In this document: positions 47,221-60,384 of the stretch, piece after piece
Layout of the letters: every line of letters begins with the position of its first letter
How positions within the stretch are numbered: position 1 is the stretch's first letter
Source: Myrica gale
Taxonomy: Eukaryota > Streptophyta > Magnoliopsida > Fagales > Myricaceae
NCBI GenBank assembly: GCA_963930655.1
Contig: OZ005617.1
Span: 22,512,568-22,576,567 of the forward strand
Length of the DNA stretch: 64,000 bases
Reading direction: 5' to 3'
Notes under the pieces: model-generated
The model's input: the letters and a program-made list of their open reading frames with translations, nothing else
What the model was told of the DNA's origin: nothing
Database searches by the model: none
Made by a program: the position numbers and the translations under genes

Positions 47221-48513
47221 TTAATTAAGCATCCAGTTCAATCCTTGTAGCTGACAAGGTGCCCGAAAAAGGCTGTCTTGAATAGACCCCAGCATTACCT
47301 GTGGGTGAAATGAAGGGGTCTGTGGGAGGTGGCTAAGCAGAGTGGCAATGGAAGTTGAAGCATTGCCATCCGTCCTTGCTACGCTTTCATCACTATCATC
47401 CAAGTACAATCTCTTGCTCGATGAAGAGCCGGCTGCGTCCTGATCTTCATTCCAGTACAGCGAACGAAGTGTCCGTTTCAGAGGGAGGTCGTTCGAGGTT
47501 GCCAAGACCGGATGCAAATACAGCTCAGGCTTAGAACTTGAAGAAGCTAACTGGGACATAGTGCTAGCTGAGTTGATCCCATCACTGCTTACTATCCCTC
47601 CAAACAAATTCTGGTAATTGTCGAGTAAAGGGCCGTAGCATGTGGTGGTCTTTTGAAGTTGCAGTTTATCGTGTTGTTGGCCCACGGCTACATAGGGTGG
47701 TATGGTTCCAATCACGTCATCCATCGAGTCTTCCCTTTCGTGATCCATCGCTCTAGGCGTGTTCTTTTTGTAGATTCGACATAGCACCCAATCATCAAGC
47801 TAAAGAAAAACAATCAAACCATCACCAATCCAAATTGGTTTTTGAAATATCGCAGTGACTCAAGGCTGCAGAGAAATCGAGATTAATATTGGAAAATTAC
47901 GTACCCTCAAAGACTTTTTCTTGTTGCCGAAGTCACATATTCCAGGAGGCTTGTTACTGGCCTTGTTATCAGCCAGCCGGTACTCATGCATGATCCAATT
48001 GGTCTTGATACCCATAGGGGGCTTCCCTCCATAGAACACAAGGGCCTTCTTTACACCGACCTTTTGGTTACTCCCTGAACTTAGCACAGGCTTATCAGTT
48101 CCAGTGGCCTTCCAATACCCTGAAGTTGCGGCCCGATTCGGTCTAGCCCCGTTCGGGTACTTCCGGTCCCTGGGACTGAAAAAGTACCACTCTTGCTCGC
48201 CAAACGAAGCCTTAGCTGAAAAAAACATTTAAGTCTCAAATTAAATCCTACTTCAAACCTCGCTTTTTCAGTTTCTTATTCTTTCTTCTATTCTCGCTTT
48301 TTCAGTTGGTGAAATCAATTATACTGTACCTGGGAGTTCCCACGGATCAAATTTGTAAAGATCGACCTCGGCGATTATCGCGACCGGAAGGGGAGCCAAG
48401 CTGACCTTTTTCTTGAGGTAGTGAACCACTAGCTCTTCATCTGTGGGGTGGAACCGGAACCCTGGTGGGAGGTTCGGATGTTGCGAGCCGGTGGACAAGT
48501 CAGTGCTCTCCAT
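47221..48513 (-). CDS. NAC transcription factor, NAC056/NAC018-like
   Basis: A NAC-domain DNA-binding transcription factor of 357 aa, in three exons: 48330-48513, 47905-48215 and 47221-47799. Intron positions are those typical of NAC genes. The NAC domain covers about residues 14-177: [19 protein letters not shown] (A), [17 protein letters not shown] (B), [15 protein letters not shown] (C), [13 protein letters not shown] and [15 protein letters not shown] (D), and [12 protein letters not shown] (E). The C-terminal region is Ser/Asp-rich with [26 protein letters not shown] and the ending [11 protein letters not shown], which resembles the ends of NAC056/NAC018 (NARS1/NARS2) proteins rather than NAP or ATAF. 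Members of that clade act in seed coat, fruit and senescence programmes; this gene's role is inferred. A G-box core occurs at 48883-48888 upstream. Confidence 0.95.
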
Positions 48514-49200
48514 GACTCACACAAACCCTGGCAGTGCTGTATTTCAAAGCCTTTCCGGTTTGAGCTACAAGGGTTTGCCAGAGAAGAACATTAACGGAGC
48601 TCCAATGGTTCACAAAGTGTCGCATATGAGTTGCAAGACCAGCTTTTAAATGGGCACATAGAATTGACCTATAAACTGTGGGTGGGCATGGAGAATCTGG
48701 TTTGCTAAGAAAACAAACGATTGAGTGCCACGTTTTGGTATTCAAGGGTAGATTAGACATTTCAGTTTAATCTGTATCGGAAGAGAAAGAAATTGGGTGG
48801 TTGGCAAATGAATGCGAGTGATATGGACCTGATGGCTACTTGATGATGACGAGAACTCAAGTTTGAACCGTTCAGGGAGCGACACGTGTAAGTGCCAGAC
48901 ATGGGAGGGTCCGACTCGTGGGTGAGGGTTGTGACTACAATCCACACAAGACAACCAAAAGAGATAATGGGACAAATAAGTGTGGGGTGCGAGCAAGCTT
49001 TACGCTTCAGATGTCATGCTTTTGTTGTGCAAATACCACCAAATAATCTAGGAATCCATTTTCGAAACTCCATTAGGGTATTAGAGAGAGAGCTAGGTCA
49101 TGGCATTTAACTTGGTCGGCTTCTGTCTTATGATGCTCAATGTTCACTGATTTTGCTTTCTGCTGGTGTGACTTATAACATTATCTTGAGTTTTATCCCC
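48514..49200 (-). promoter_or_regulatory. upstream region of the NAC056-like gene
   Basis: Contains GACACGTGTA with a CACGTG core at 48883-48888, about 370 bp upstream of the ATG. A weak TATA-like TTTATAGG (minus strand) is near 48670. Nothing else is clear. Confidence 0.45.
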
Positions 49201-49212
49201 TTTTCTCCAAAT

Positions 49213-49431
49213 GACTAAGCCTCTGGCTTAGCGGTTAATTAGATGTTTGTTTGTTTTTTCTAGTCCGATCCTTTGACTCAAGTCTTTCTCAGACAACAGT
49301 ACCTTTCTCATGGGACTAATATCATATTTTGATTCAATTTCACTTAAGGGAATTCCTACATGGAGTACAGATTCTTTCTGTCTGGTCATTTAGTTAATTA
49401 TATTGTAATCTTCTTAATAAAAAAATTAGGA
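49213..49431 (+). mobile_element. possible tRNA-derived SINE
   Basis: A box-A-like TGGCTTAGCGG at 49224-49234 and a box-B-like AGTCCGATCC at 49262-49271 are correctly spaced, and the segment ends near an A-run at 49421-49427. I found no clean target duplication. Confidence 0.4.
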
Positions 49432-52400
49432 TGTTTTTGCTATAGGCAATTGGATTAGAACAGCTGCTCAACAAAGAATATTGAGCGGGCATCCATCGAT
49501 TATCCATTTGTTCTAAGTACTTCTGATGGGTACAGCTTAAGCAAAAGATATGCTGTTGTTTATAATATCAAAGAAAAAAGATGGAGTATAAAGATGCTAT
49601 CAAATCCGAGGCTAAAAATTGTTGGCTATCAAGTAAAGGTTAAAGCTTATACAGAATGGCCTCTCTGTCAGCTTGTTTCCAAACCACCTAATTTCATTTC
49701 AGAATCAGCACAAACGATCATCTCTAGCAGACCAGATCATGGATCTTAATTGGGTGCTGGGTAGCTGAAAGGGCTAGCTCCGAGTGCATGCCTTTGACCA
49801 ACAAACTAGTGGTGGGTACAGATAAAGAATCGCTACTAGCTAGCTCCTTTATGTTCTTTGTAGCTAGCTGCAGTGGCCCCAGAACTGTTGGGCGTGGCCA
49901 AAATTTCCATCCGCGTAGGCGCTATGCTCTCATGTGGGTCCAAAATGTTGTTCCATTATCGACCAGAGGGTCCCAACAACTGTACTCTTCTTGAAGTCCA
50001 TTTTTCTGCAGGCGCAGCCTCCCTGATGAACATCATTCAATCGCATATCTTTCTTTCTTCTAATTTGTTTTTTTTTTGTGGGGCTAAAGTTTCATCCAAT
50101 CAAAACTTGCCTGTTAATTCCTAATATCTCGACAAACGCTATGGCAGACAGAGTCTGATAATGGAATCTTAAAGGGTTTCGGTATCGGTACAAGTATAAC
50201 AGCGATGTATATATTCATATCCCACCCACCAAGTTTCTATATATTTTGTCTAAAACGCATGCAATTCATCACCAACGACCAGATTAAACATTGATGTGGA
50301 ATAACTGAATCAGACGTACTGGGCCCTTCGGGTACACAAAATTCAAAAAAGTTGTATCAGGAGAAAATTAACATTGCAAAACTCAAGTTTAATTAATTGG
50401 GTCCTAAATTGTTTTTAGCTTGACCTCGTGACGTGTACTATGACAGTTAAAGCTCGGGTAGTACTCTAGCTCAAACTCACCTCCCGAATATATAAATACA
50501 GTTGGATTTGACTCAATTTTTCTTGGTTCAATTGCTTAAAACCCATTAAACATAGGGGCATTAAGCAAAGTCAACGTTTTCCTACATGAACATTAGAAAA
50601 AAAAAGGAAACAAAAATACTTCTATTGTGACTTTAGCTAGCCACAAGTGACCTTGAAAACATCGGTAATTTAGAGGCCACATTGCAAATTAGATTACAGT
50701 TTTAGGAATACGAATTAGTGTAATTTTTTCTTAATAAAAAACAGAAAAACAAAAAGATATTTGACTTTAGCCATAAGAGAGAGCTAGTACGTACGCTTGG
50801 AAACCGTGTGCGAGAAGGAGGAGGCCTCAATTATACAAAAATTAGGGAAATTAAGGAAATAAAAGAGGAAGGGTACTACTGCAAAATTTATGAAAAGTTA
50901 TACCACATATATATTTATTATAGAGCATAAAAATCATTAATCCATTAGAAATGTACGCAGGATATTTTAGCGTTCTAAGACATGGGTGGTTTAGTATATA
51001 TTCTTGTTACTACTTAGCACATGGGTGGCATGATTAAGCATTAAGGCAAAGGGCTATCAGCTATATATATATGGTATCAGTCCATCTCTATCTCTTGTGG
51101 TAAACCTAACTTCCTCTTTATCTTCTGTGGGAGGAAAATTAGGAACTGAATACGCATGTGGGAAAAAAATCGTTTTGGTATCTTGTATGACCCGTGATCT
51201 TCTCCGCTATATATATCTTCCTATAATTCGTTTCCAGCTCGATGATTAGTCCAATAGGCTTTCTAGAAATCTAGACAACAATAAAACTTCAGTTATCTTC
51301 GGAGTTCATGTTATTTATCCCATATATATTATTTTGATGTTTGCCAAGTGAACATTCATGATATGGTTCTGATCTCCTCTTTACTTTCTGTGCTCCGGTC
51401 CCTCAAATTCAAAAATGAGAAAAAACCCAAGCATTCCGCTATAAGAACGGCCTATATATTCTAATGCCTCCTCTTTATAAAAAATTTGGGCAAAGTGATC
51501 ACTATTAATGCATGATCCATACAACATGTGATCGGGGCATGTATAATAGTATTCGTCCGTCACACGCAATCACAAGTTCGGTACTCTAGACCAAATTTTC
51601 AAAACAACCCAAAAGCGTTCGTGTAGGGCGAGGTCTGCAAATTTCAACCCACCTCTGAAATCCTTGGCTCTCAAGTCTTAAGGTTCCCCCATGTTCCCAC
51701 TGGTTTTTCATTTACTGTCAAAATCGCAAAAAACTAAGTTGATGGCCTGCATGAAGCTTGCGTTTCCTAGATGACAACATAAAAAAGCACACGCACGCAC
51801 GTACATATAAGGTTTCCTAATAAACGCAACCATATTTCTTAATCTGCACCATATTTTGCTGGCCTAAATGACAGCTTGTAACCCACAAAAAATACAATCC
51901 GAATGTTGATATGTTACCCATGAAGCAATTCTTCTGCGGCAGTCATGATTTAATACTTGAATATATAATTAATTCAGATAATTGGGATCTTGTCTTTATC
52001 GGCTGCTAATTGCCACAAGCAAAAATATATGGAACCTAGAAAGTCCTTGTTATCGCATTAAAAAGCGATCCAAAGGTCAAAGAAGTGGTTGATGCATGTC
52101 TTCAATACCAAAACTATCTACGAGTATTCTCAATGGTGTTCTCATAATTAGAGATAAAAGTATGGAGGCTTTCTTGTGCACGTTGTTTCTGAGGTTTAAA
52201 GCCGCAATCTGAGGCTTACACGCCACGGAGTACTTTCTTAGCTAGATTTATCAGATGGTACGTAGTATGAACACCATATAGCATCTATAAGATTGTACAG
52301 GCCCCAGCTGGCTCTTAGGGTAGGGTCATGTTTAATGAGGTGATTTTTTTTTGTTATATTTGATCACATATTTGCTGTGCTTCTGAAAAACAAAAATATA

Positions 52401-55400
52401 TTGTCATATATTTGCTGTGCTTCTGAAAAAAGCCTGATTGTACGTCGTCGTGATGAAATCATATTTTATATATATATTGTCCAACCCTGATGGCCATGGC
52501 GCTCGTCGGTCCAAAGAAAAGGGAAGAAACTATATATATAAGCCTCAGTCGCACGTGTTTGGGCAAGTACGTAGCAGTTAATGCTTTTCACAAGTCGTGG
52601 AGTATATCTATATTTGAATGAATCAGGCTTCCACGATATATCGGCAATGAAAATTCCATTAATTCCTGGCCTCCCTTTCAAACTCCTGTAGTCCCCAGAA
52701 GAATAGAATTCTTTTTCTTTTTCTTTTTTCCTTTTTCGGGTGTATATTCCCTAAAAGAGTCAGTGCAGTGTTTGGGTTTAACAAGTGTATGATGTCCATC
52801 TGAATGAACCCAATATTCTATGTGAAAGGGGGAACAAGAAGATCAGCTGGCCAAACCCATGTCTGGGTCACGGGCCAATGGGGTTGTAATTTTAGGTGAA
52901 AATTAAGTACCTAATCAGCCAATATTGACCCATGCACTAAATCAAGTTTAGTAAATTATGAAGCCGTTTAACTCTTTAATTACGAAATTATAGATTCGAC
53001 CTATCCCTTAATCAAGTCCAAATATAATGGAGACGTACGGCTCTTTCCTCAATGATAAACAGTCTCTCACGATCATATATACGATAAACATTCCGTATTG
53101 CATGATCTTAGAGACTTGTTTTCTTTTTGGCCTTTTTCCAGCACTAATCTGAACCCGGATTAGCGTGATCCAAAGGAATTAATTAAATCTATGTCTTTCC
53201 AGTGCATGCATTTGATTCGAGAAATCACGATCGATTAAGTCTTTGTGCCACCTAAAATCATCTGACATGTTTAATTATCTCCGTCCACAATTCTTTTTCT
53301 CCCTAATTTGGCTGTCAATCCTTAACAAGACTGTTGATCTAGTGCATGATCATGATCATGATACAGTCGCATCGCACTACTTTCATATGGGATATGGAAG
53401 ATAAGCATGATATACAAAACAAAAGGTGAGTAGAGCTTGACAAAGCCAATGATCATTGTCGTCTTAGTGGCAAGGATTTTCCTCAGACTGATATTTATCT
53501 TTACAGTATTATGTGTAATATAAGACAATGTGACGTCCGTGGAGGTTGCTTTCACTAATTTCTGTTTTAAGCCGTTTTATTCATGACATGGGTTTGCCGG
53601 TGGAAATCGCCCATTTCTTCAAAAGATAACAAAACAATTAGAGTGCAAACGCATTTGATTTCCTATAGAAACCCAATTAAGTTCCTCCACCAGTAAACTT
53701 AATTACAAGTACTTAAGAAGAAGAAAAAAAATCAAGAATGGTGACGATCGATGTTTTCGTAGCATACAGATTAAGAGTTGACGAATTGGAAGGGCCCAAA
53801 GTTAGAACTCGACGTCATAGGGGAAAAGGGAGAAGAAAACCCGACACGTACAGGCCGGCCCAAGTATGCTACGCCCCCTTCTATATCTTCAATCGGAATG
53901 GGCTTAGAGTCTTGCTCATTTAGAAAGCGTTCTATCCAACGTGAAATCATTACCATAAGGTAACCCTATACAAAAACATGAACTCCCCCATCTCTTCAGA
54001 TTTGGTGAATAATGACTCATTGGAGTGAGCTTGGGACTAGGCAAGCTGCCAAGCTGTATCTCCAAGTACATGGACCCCATAGAAGCACCGACATAGGACA
54101 TCTTAAATGGGTGCTTTGTGTTGAAATAAATCAATAAGGTGGGTACGTTGCAGGCTTTTGCGTGGCACTATAAGGGCCAAGCTTGGTGAAGTTGACCATT
54201 AAAAACATGGATACATTCAAGCATATGATGATTAATTTGAACTCAAAATCGTTGCAATTTCCACCTAATTTAAAGAATTTGCTTCCATTGTAAAATATTT
54301 TGAATATTTCCCACATATCTGGCATATAAAATTTGAATTTAAATTATGAGTGTTTTAAATTCTATTCTTATCAATACTAGTTTTGAATATTTTAATTTAA
54401 ATATAATTTTATTTCTTAATGGTGATCAATTATCTAACATCCATATCCTCCCTCTTTCAAAAATCAAGCGTTAATTCCGGCAGAACAAAAATTACAATAT
54501 AAGATATACATGTTTCTTTGGCATGTGATAACTCGAATAATCATGGAACTTGCACACGCCCACTCGGTCACTCACCCTCCAGCGGAATCGGCTATAAATG
54601 TCTTGGAACGGTCTAAAATTTACCAAGCCCACTTGACGCTAATCTAGTTCTAGCTTGACTATCCAGGGCCCCGCGTGGCGTCCTAATTCGTTTCAATGCA
54701 GATATTTAATTTATTTCCAATTAGAAAATAGAGACGAAGGAGAAAATCCTTTTTCTGCTCAGGCCGCCTCTGCCAAAACATGTCGATTGTCGAGTCAAAC
54801 ATACGACTCATCGAACATGTCATCACTGAATGGTGTGGGTTGGTGCAACATGATATCATAGTTTTTGGTGGCTCGGACACTACCACGTCCGACGTGTTTT
54901 TATCCACACGTACGTTTTTAGTTTTTTTTTCTTTTCTTTTTGAGCAATTTTGCGCATGTACATAATTAAGAGCTGTTCTTATCTCTTTATTTAATTAAAA
55001 ATGTCTTAATATAATAAAATTGAAATGCTCAACATAGTTGCGAGATCAACAAGGCTTAATCTACCTACTGACAATGTGAAAGCATTACGTCTTCTATACG
55101 GTAACCAAGAGAAAAGGTAAAATTATCTAATTCTTGCGTAGAATTAACTTATAATTAATTACTAAATGATCAGCAATATTGCGACGACATGGGTAACGTG
55201 TTCTTCACTCACGAAAGATAAGGTCATGAATTTGCGAATCCGGTGGGGTACGTCATGCATGATAACGACGTCCGTCGTATCTGAAGTTTGAACTGACCAA
55301 TATTCTAGACTCTACTTTTCTTTTTCATAGTCATATAGACCGAAATCTATTTAGGTACCGTATAACTGATCATGTTAGGAAGATTGAAAAACGGAAAGCA

Positions 55401-56793
55401 AGTTTCTCGATGCAAAAACTACTTCTTCTTTTAATTTCATTAATGTTTCTACCTCTGACCTTTTTTGGGTCAACTTTTGATCCTTTGACACAGCAGTACT
55501 CTTAGCACGAGTACAATTTCTATGACGTAAGTGCTTGCGTGAGAATTAGCCCCCAAGGTCCCTATATTGGTCACTCTCTTTATGCATAACGACACGTTTT
55601 TCCTCGTAAGGAAAAGTATGTGTATCTTTTGCGAATTAGACATAAAATCAAGCCGAAATTTCGGGTCAAGATAGGATAAGTCTTAGCTTTTGGTGCGATA
55701 GTTCCCATAAATATCTCTCGGGTTTGTTTGGATATAATATTCGTTCACATTAGACTACTTAAGCGGTACGTTATTATATAATATCTAGAGCATCCCTACC
55801 AATTAGTCTCGATTGCCCCGAATAGATCTTAGGACATGGAGATCTATACGATTAAAAGGGGGGGGGGGGGGGGACAGGACTCGAAAAGAAATGAATGGTC
55901 GTGACTATATATCTTGCTTTGAAGTGAAGGACATCTTTCTAGGATCAAAAGACAAGACAAAACAAAAAAGTGAAGGTCTTTTGTAATTGCAAGCATGGAA
56001 TTAGAATAGGTTGCTTACTTGATTTTCATCGAAAACCCAGAGTTATTCGTCCAAGACCTCGACAAGGCGAGGCAGCATATTCTCTTTGTTGCATGCTTTC
56101 GTCCTCGATCGATCTCAAAATCAGACCAAGAGACATGTCACGATACCTCATGCAGACGTGATTGCTCACGTGTAAATAAATTTTCTGGCGTCAGCTAATA
56201 TCAAATTAATTGCTACTATAGCTATAGCTAGTTCAAAAGTCAAGACGCATTTTAATTTTTGTTAAACAAGACGCATATATTTATATATTATACTACTCGA
56301 CCTCAAAAGCCCACCGAACTATCGGCATTATGGAAGCGCATGCAATATGAAAGTTGAAACTTCGAATTAAAATTTTTAAATAACACACACCTAAAGTCCA
56401 GATTACAACAACCAAATCAATTGTTTATATAGTTGTTAAGACGGAACCTATCATACGAAATCCCATAGAGGGAACGGACGCGCTCTCCAATTTGTTGGGA
56501 CTAAAGACGACAAATATACCATTAATCCACTTATTGCAGCCTTGGAACTGGATGGTCTTCGATCGTCATCCACCCACTTTCTTCGTTAAAGTCGACAAAT
56601 ATTATATATATAGTTGCTTATGAGCAGGAAGATCAAAGATGGGAATGCTTGGTGGCAAATATCACGCTGTTCGATCCCATGCATGCATCTTTCTTTTTTT
56701 TTTTTTTTTACTTTATATTAATTTAGTCTTTTCAAAAATTATGTTATTGCAGTTTAGCCTCCCAAAATTTACATTATTACTTCACCTACATCC
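49432..56793. other. gene-poor intergenic DNA between the two NAC genes
   Basis: AT-rich, with no coding region I can support. Local items are a 40-bp-period duplication (CATATTTGCTGTGCTTCTG at about 52366 and 52406) and a G-run at 55858-55873. On the minus strand 53771-54134 holds open frames of 61-72 codons (with GASMGSMYLEIQLG) that I cannot identify. Confidence 0.5.
55858..55873. repeat. G-homopolymer of about 16 bases
   Basis: A run of G after ATTAAAA. Its length is unreliable in any read technology. Confidence 0.9.
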
Positions 56794-57013
56794 AATGGCG
56801 GAGCCAGCGATATAATCAATGGGGGACAAACTTCTAAGAAAATTCAAAGGAGTTAGCTTGGGCTGCTTGAGCTTAAGGGGGCAAACTGAAATTCAATGGG
56901 TATTAAGGGGGACAAGCTTTAAAAAATAAAAAAAAAATTTACATGTAAAAAAATTTTTTTGGGGAGCCAACCGAGACAGTGACCTCGGTTTGCCCCCCTT
57001 GCCTCCGCCTGTG
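56794..57013. mobile_element. small TIR element with 9-bp target duplication
   Basis: Ends carry GGCGGAGCCAG on the left and its near-complement TTGCCTCCGCC on the right. Candidate 9-bp duplications CCTACATCC (56785-56793) and CCTACGTCC (57014-57022) differ by one base. The GGCGGAGCCAG / TGCCTCCGCC pair is a common plant repeat terminus. It is non-coding. Confidence 0.65.
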
Positions 57014-58505
57014 CCTACGTCCGTTCGTAACACATGAGGATGAACTATATATTAAATTTTCCCTATATGGTACCAATGGCAACTTTTAAATATATATGCT
57101 ATTCTACCTTAGAAGTATGAAATATTTTTTTAATATTGTATAACATTTAAAAAAGAAAAGCAACTCCAATATGCATCAATTAAAGTCATATTCAGGGGCA
57201 TCTAATATAATTGAGAAAATTAAAGTACTAAAAATACATGACAAATCTAATTGGTTCATACCAATGTGGTTGATTTTCTTTTCAGATTTTTTTTCACATA
57301 TCCACTTTGATGGATAAGGTAGCTCGATTGATCCTAATCTATAAATGTACGCAATTAAGATGACGTGGCGCTGGATCATGACTTCTACGGTTCAATTTGT
57401 TTTATGAGTTTGATTTTATAAGATGAGGAGGAAAAAAAAGACAAAGTGAGTGTCAAAGGGACGAATTAACAAATAGCTGTCAGGCACATTGACCACACGT
57501 GCAAGTAAAGAATAAAAAGAATTATCGGCGGTCAAAGCATATCTATCTGAAAGCGTGGAAAGTTTCCTTTTGGGCAAAAGCCCTCATAATTGGCATCTCA
57601 GAATTATCCCAACGAACAATCTGACTTTACTGACCAATTAATGTTCAAAATCTAGTACTTATCTTCTAATCTCGACACCTGGTGCGTTTTGTGGCCGTAG
57701 ATTCTACAGGGGTACTTTCTCTGGATGCTTGCCACCTAGTTTCTCCTTAAGCCCTGTAGGCTAGCACGAATTAAAAAGCTAATTTTTTAAATTTTGTCGT
57801 TCTTCTGCCTCATCTACCACTCGTAGACCTTTACTTCAAAATATAGGATGCCTGCCTCCTCTCCGTGATTCACGGTCACCAGTCCGTTCGCTCCCCGTCA
57901 ATTTTATACTACGAAATCACGAATATCAGTCTGGTATTTTTTATATATTTTTTTTATAGTAGAAAGTAATGATGTAACGAGAAAGAGAGATTATATTGTA
58001 ATATTTTATTGTGTTAAAATTTTACGCCACAAACGCAGCCTATATACCCGGAACAAATTAAAAATATCTTCTGATAAAATATGTAACGCGGAATTATGGT
58101 GGCACTGTCACATAATCAGTACAATCCAAATGCGTCTAGTATAATTGGCGCCAAAAAGTGCCACACAATTATTGGTTTCTAAACGTGATGTGGCCGATTT
58201 TGCACCAATATTTCTAGCTGGAAATCATGTTCTAATTAATCTGGGATTAAATTGTACAAAGATATTCGCTTCCCCCCGTGTACATTTGAACCTGTGCCCT
58301 ATTGACCCTAACCCAGCAAAAAATGAAGCAAATTTGCATTGCCCTCTGAACTTTCCACTTTTGTAATCTAAAGCCAGAATGTAACATGTTAGCCCAAAGA
58401 ATCCCGAAGATATTTTACAGCAATGCAACCGCACTGCTCTAAATGCAACTAGAAAGCCATGCCTCGTTTCTTTGTTTTCTTCGTTTGCATGTTTGTTTGA
58501 CTTCT
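57014..58505. other. intergenic, downstream of the RD26-like NAC gene
   Basis: AT-rich DNA, with the presumed 3' UTR just below 58506. A TGACGTGG motif occurs at about 57361. I recognise no gene. Confidence 0.5.
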
Positions 58506-59731
58506 TCACTGCCGGAACCCGAATCCACCCGGCTGATTCGGGTATCTACACCCGTACGCGTCAAGCGAGTTAGTATAGTTCTGAGTCAACGCGTTTGAGT
58601 TCTGTTGGAAGAAACCCGAGTTATCCACCCGCTGGGTTCTGGATCCACTCTGAACCTCCTCATCCACCGAGTTCCGGAACTTCTCTGGCTGGGATTCCGC
58701 GTGGCAAAGTGGCGGAATTGGAGCGTACATGTCGTTACTGGTGTAATTCATTTGAGCCTGGGCTTGATTTTCCATAGCCAGTTCGGGCACCGAGTTGAAG
58801 CCTACAAGACTGGCCCAGTCGAAATTCCCGGAACCCAGATTCTGAAAGTTGTGCTTGTCATCTTGTTGTAGGTTCCTGAGAGAATTCATGCGTGGCAGAG
58901 AGAAGAAGCGGTCATCAATCTCCGGCAATGACTCCAACATATCGTCCAAGTGTGACGAAGACGATGAGTCGTTGCTATATTCTTTGCTTGAACCGCTCGT
59001 CGTTGGCTTCTGAGAGCTCGAGTGCTTCTTATAAATGCGACACAAGACCCAATCATCCAACTGCAACAGAAATAACTCCATCAGAAAAGAAAGTACAAAC
59101 ATATAGCACAAACAAAAACAGAGTATTTCGGGAAGCATTTCAATACTAGCCATGTAGTGAAAAAAAAAATTGTTACCTTAGTGCTTCCGCTCTTTCTATT
59201 GTGTTCTGTGAGGCGGTATTCATGCATGATCCAATTAGTTTTTGTTCCTTTGGGGGCTTTTCCAACATAGAACACTAGAGCTTTCTTGATGCCAACGTTA
59301 CGGCCCTCCGTGGTGATGATCTTGTCAGTCCCTGTAGCCTTCCAATACCCAGTACCCGCAACCCTGTTTGGTCTTGAACCGTTCGGGTACTTCCTGTCCC
59401 TTGGACTAAAGAAATACCATTCCTTTTCACCAAATAGAGCTTTACCTGTAAAAACAGAATTAGGGAGGAGAATCTTTAGTACCAAAATCCAATTACGGCT
59501 GATGAAATCGGTCGTGCTCGGTAAGCTTAAGATTTGAGGCGAAATCTTACTTGGAAGCACCCATGGATCGAACTTATACAAATCAATATCAGCGATTATT
59601 TGCAGACTGAAATGTTGCCCAGCTACTTTCCGGCATAGATATTGCACCAACAGCTCCTCATCCGTGGGATAAAACCGAAATCCCGGCGGCAAGCTCAGCT
59701 GGGAAAGTGGGTCTGTCTCCGCCACACCCAT
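58506..59731 (-). CDS. NAC transcription factor, RD26/NAC072-like
   Basis: A stress-type NAC factor of 334 aa in three exons: 59551-59731, 59177-59445 and 58506-59060. It starts [20 protein letters not shown]. An upstream in-frame TTG at 59740 is not used, because ATG at 59731 gives the conserved family N-terminus. NAC subdomains: [89 protein letters not shown], and [12 protein letters not shown] at the last exon. The C-terminal part has an Ser/Asp stretch, [28 protein letters not shown] and the end FGFRQ, all diagnostic of the ANAC019/055/072 (RD26) clade. Those proteins are ABA, drought, salt and jasmonate-responsive transcriptional activators. The promoter carries matching ABRE and DRE cores. 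Confidence 0.96.
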
Positions 59732-59874
59732 TTCTGTCAAACAATTTTTTCTAACAAAGAGAGAGAGAGAGTGCTCAGATCAGAGAGAGCAAGAGAGAAG
59801 GAAGTTCAAAGTTTGTTTTTTGAATTTTATTTCCTTCGTCTTCTTTTTTTCTTGAAAGTCGAAGGTATTGGGGT

Positions 59875-59882
59875 TATTTATA
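59875..59882 (-). promoter_or_regulatory. TATA box of the RD26-like gene
   Basis: TATAAATA on the minus strand, about 145 bp upstream of the ATG. The leader between them holds TC/GA-repeat sequence (59756-59770 and around 59785-59798), common in plant 5' UTRs. Confidence 0.75.
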
Positions 59883-59984
59883 CAGATTTGGACCAGACTC
59901 AAGCAGAGACATAAGTACGGTCGTCCCTGTCTTACAGCTGGCTGTATGGGACCCTTCTTCAGTTCATCACCGTTCAAAATTCCC

Positions 59985-59990
59985 CACGTG
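59985..59990 (-). promoter_or_regulatory. ABRE / G-box in the RD26-like promoter
   Basis: CACGTG in the context GACACGTGGGG (minus strand), about 105 bp upstream of the TATA box. ACACGTGG matches the ABA-response element. Confidence 0.65.
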
Positions 59991-60017
59991 TCCAAAGTAA
60001 TTCGACGTTATCGTGCG

Positions 60018-60023
60018 GCCGAC
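60018..60023. promoter_or_regulatory. DRE/CRT core in the RD26-like promoter
   Basis: GCCGAC (in GGCCGACC) matches the DREB/CBF core (A/G)CCGAC. It lies about 30 bp upstream of the proximal ABRE, a common pairing in drought promoters. Confidence 0.5.
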
Positions 60024-60107
60024 CTTATCTGGTTCGACTTCGACTATGGTGCATGAACCGTCACGAAAGTACAAATTAAAAATGGTGAGTCATCAACAAA
60101 AAGAATA

Positions 60108-60212
60108 GGGGAATGCTGGGCGTCCCGCTGGGCGTCTCGCCAGCGTCCCGCTGGGGATGTGGCAGTGGGGCCCACTGCGGCGAGACGCCCAGCGAGACGC
60201 CCAGCATTTATC
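60108..60212. mobile_element. 105-bp MULE-type MITE in the RD26-like promoter
   Basis: A small element made almost entirely of an inverted repeat: AATGCTGGGCGT, CGCTGGGCGTCTCGCC and their complement. It is flanked by perfect 9-bp duplications AAAAGAATA at 60099-60107 and 60213-60221. The TIRs start GGGGAATGC (left) and GATAAATGC (right, reverse complement). It lies about 375 bp upstream of the ATG, between the proximal and distal G-boxes. Confidence 0.85.
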
Positions 60213-60378
60213 AAAAGAATACTATACAAGAGTATCGCGAATGCAATGTGTTTTTTTTTTTTGGGTATGTAAAGCGAATGCAATGTTTATTGCAGGAAAA
60301 GAGAAAGCCTTGTTCACGAGCACAAACAAACAAAACCAAAACCAAAAAGCTTTTTTGGCAAGGAATAAAGCGTTTTCA

Positions 60379-60384
60379 CACGTG
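60379..60384. promoter_or_regulatory. distal ABRE / G-box
   Basis: CACGTG in ACACGTGGGGG, about 650 bp upstream of the RD26-like ATG. A third CACGTG (CCACGTGC) is at 61393-61398. Confidence 0.5.

Noticed and set aside
34482..48513. Functional clustering of the two NAC genes with neighbours
   Set aside because: They belong to different NAC clades and sit among unrelated genes and transposons; I see no evidence of a co-regulated cluster.
59732..59740. Start of the RD26-like protein at 59740
   Set aside because: The codon there is TTG; the ATG at 59731 gives the conserved MGV...DPL start.
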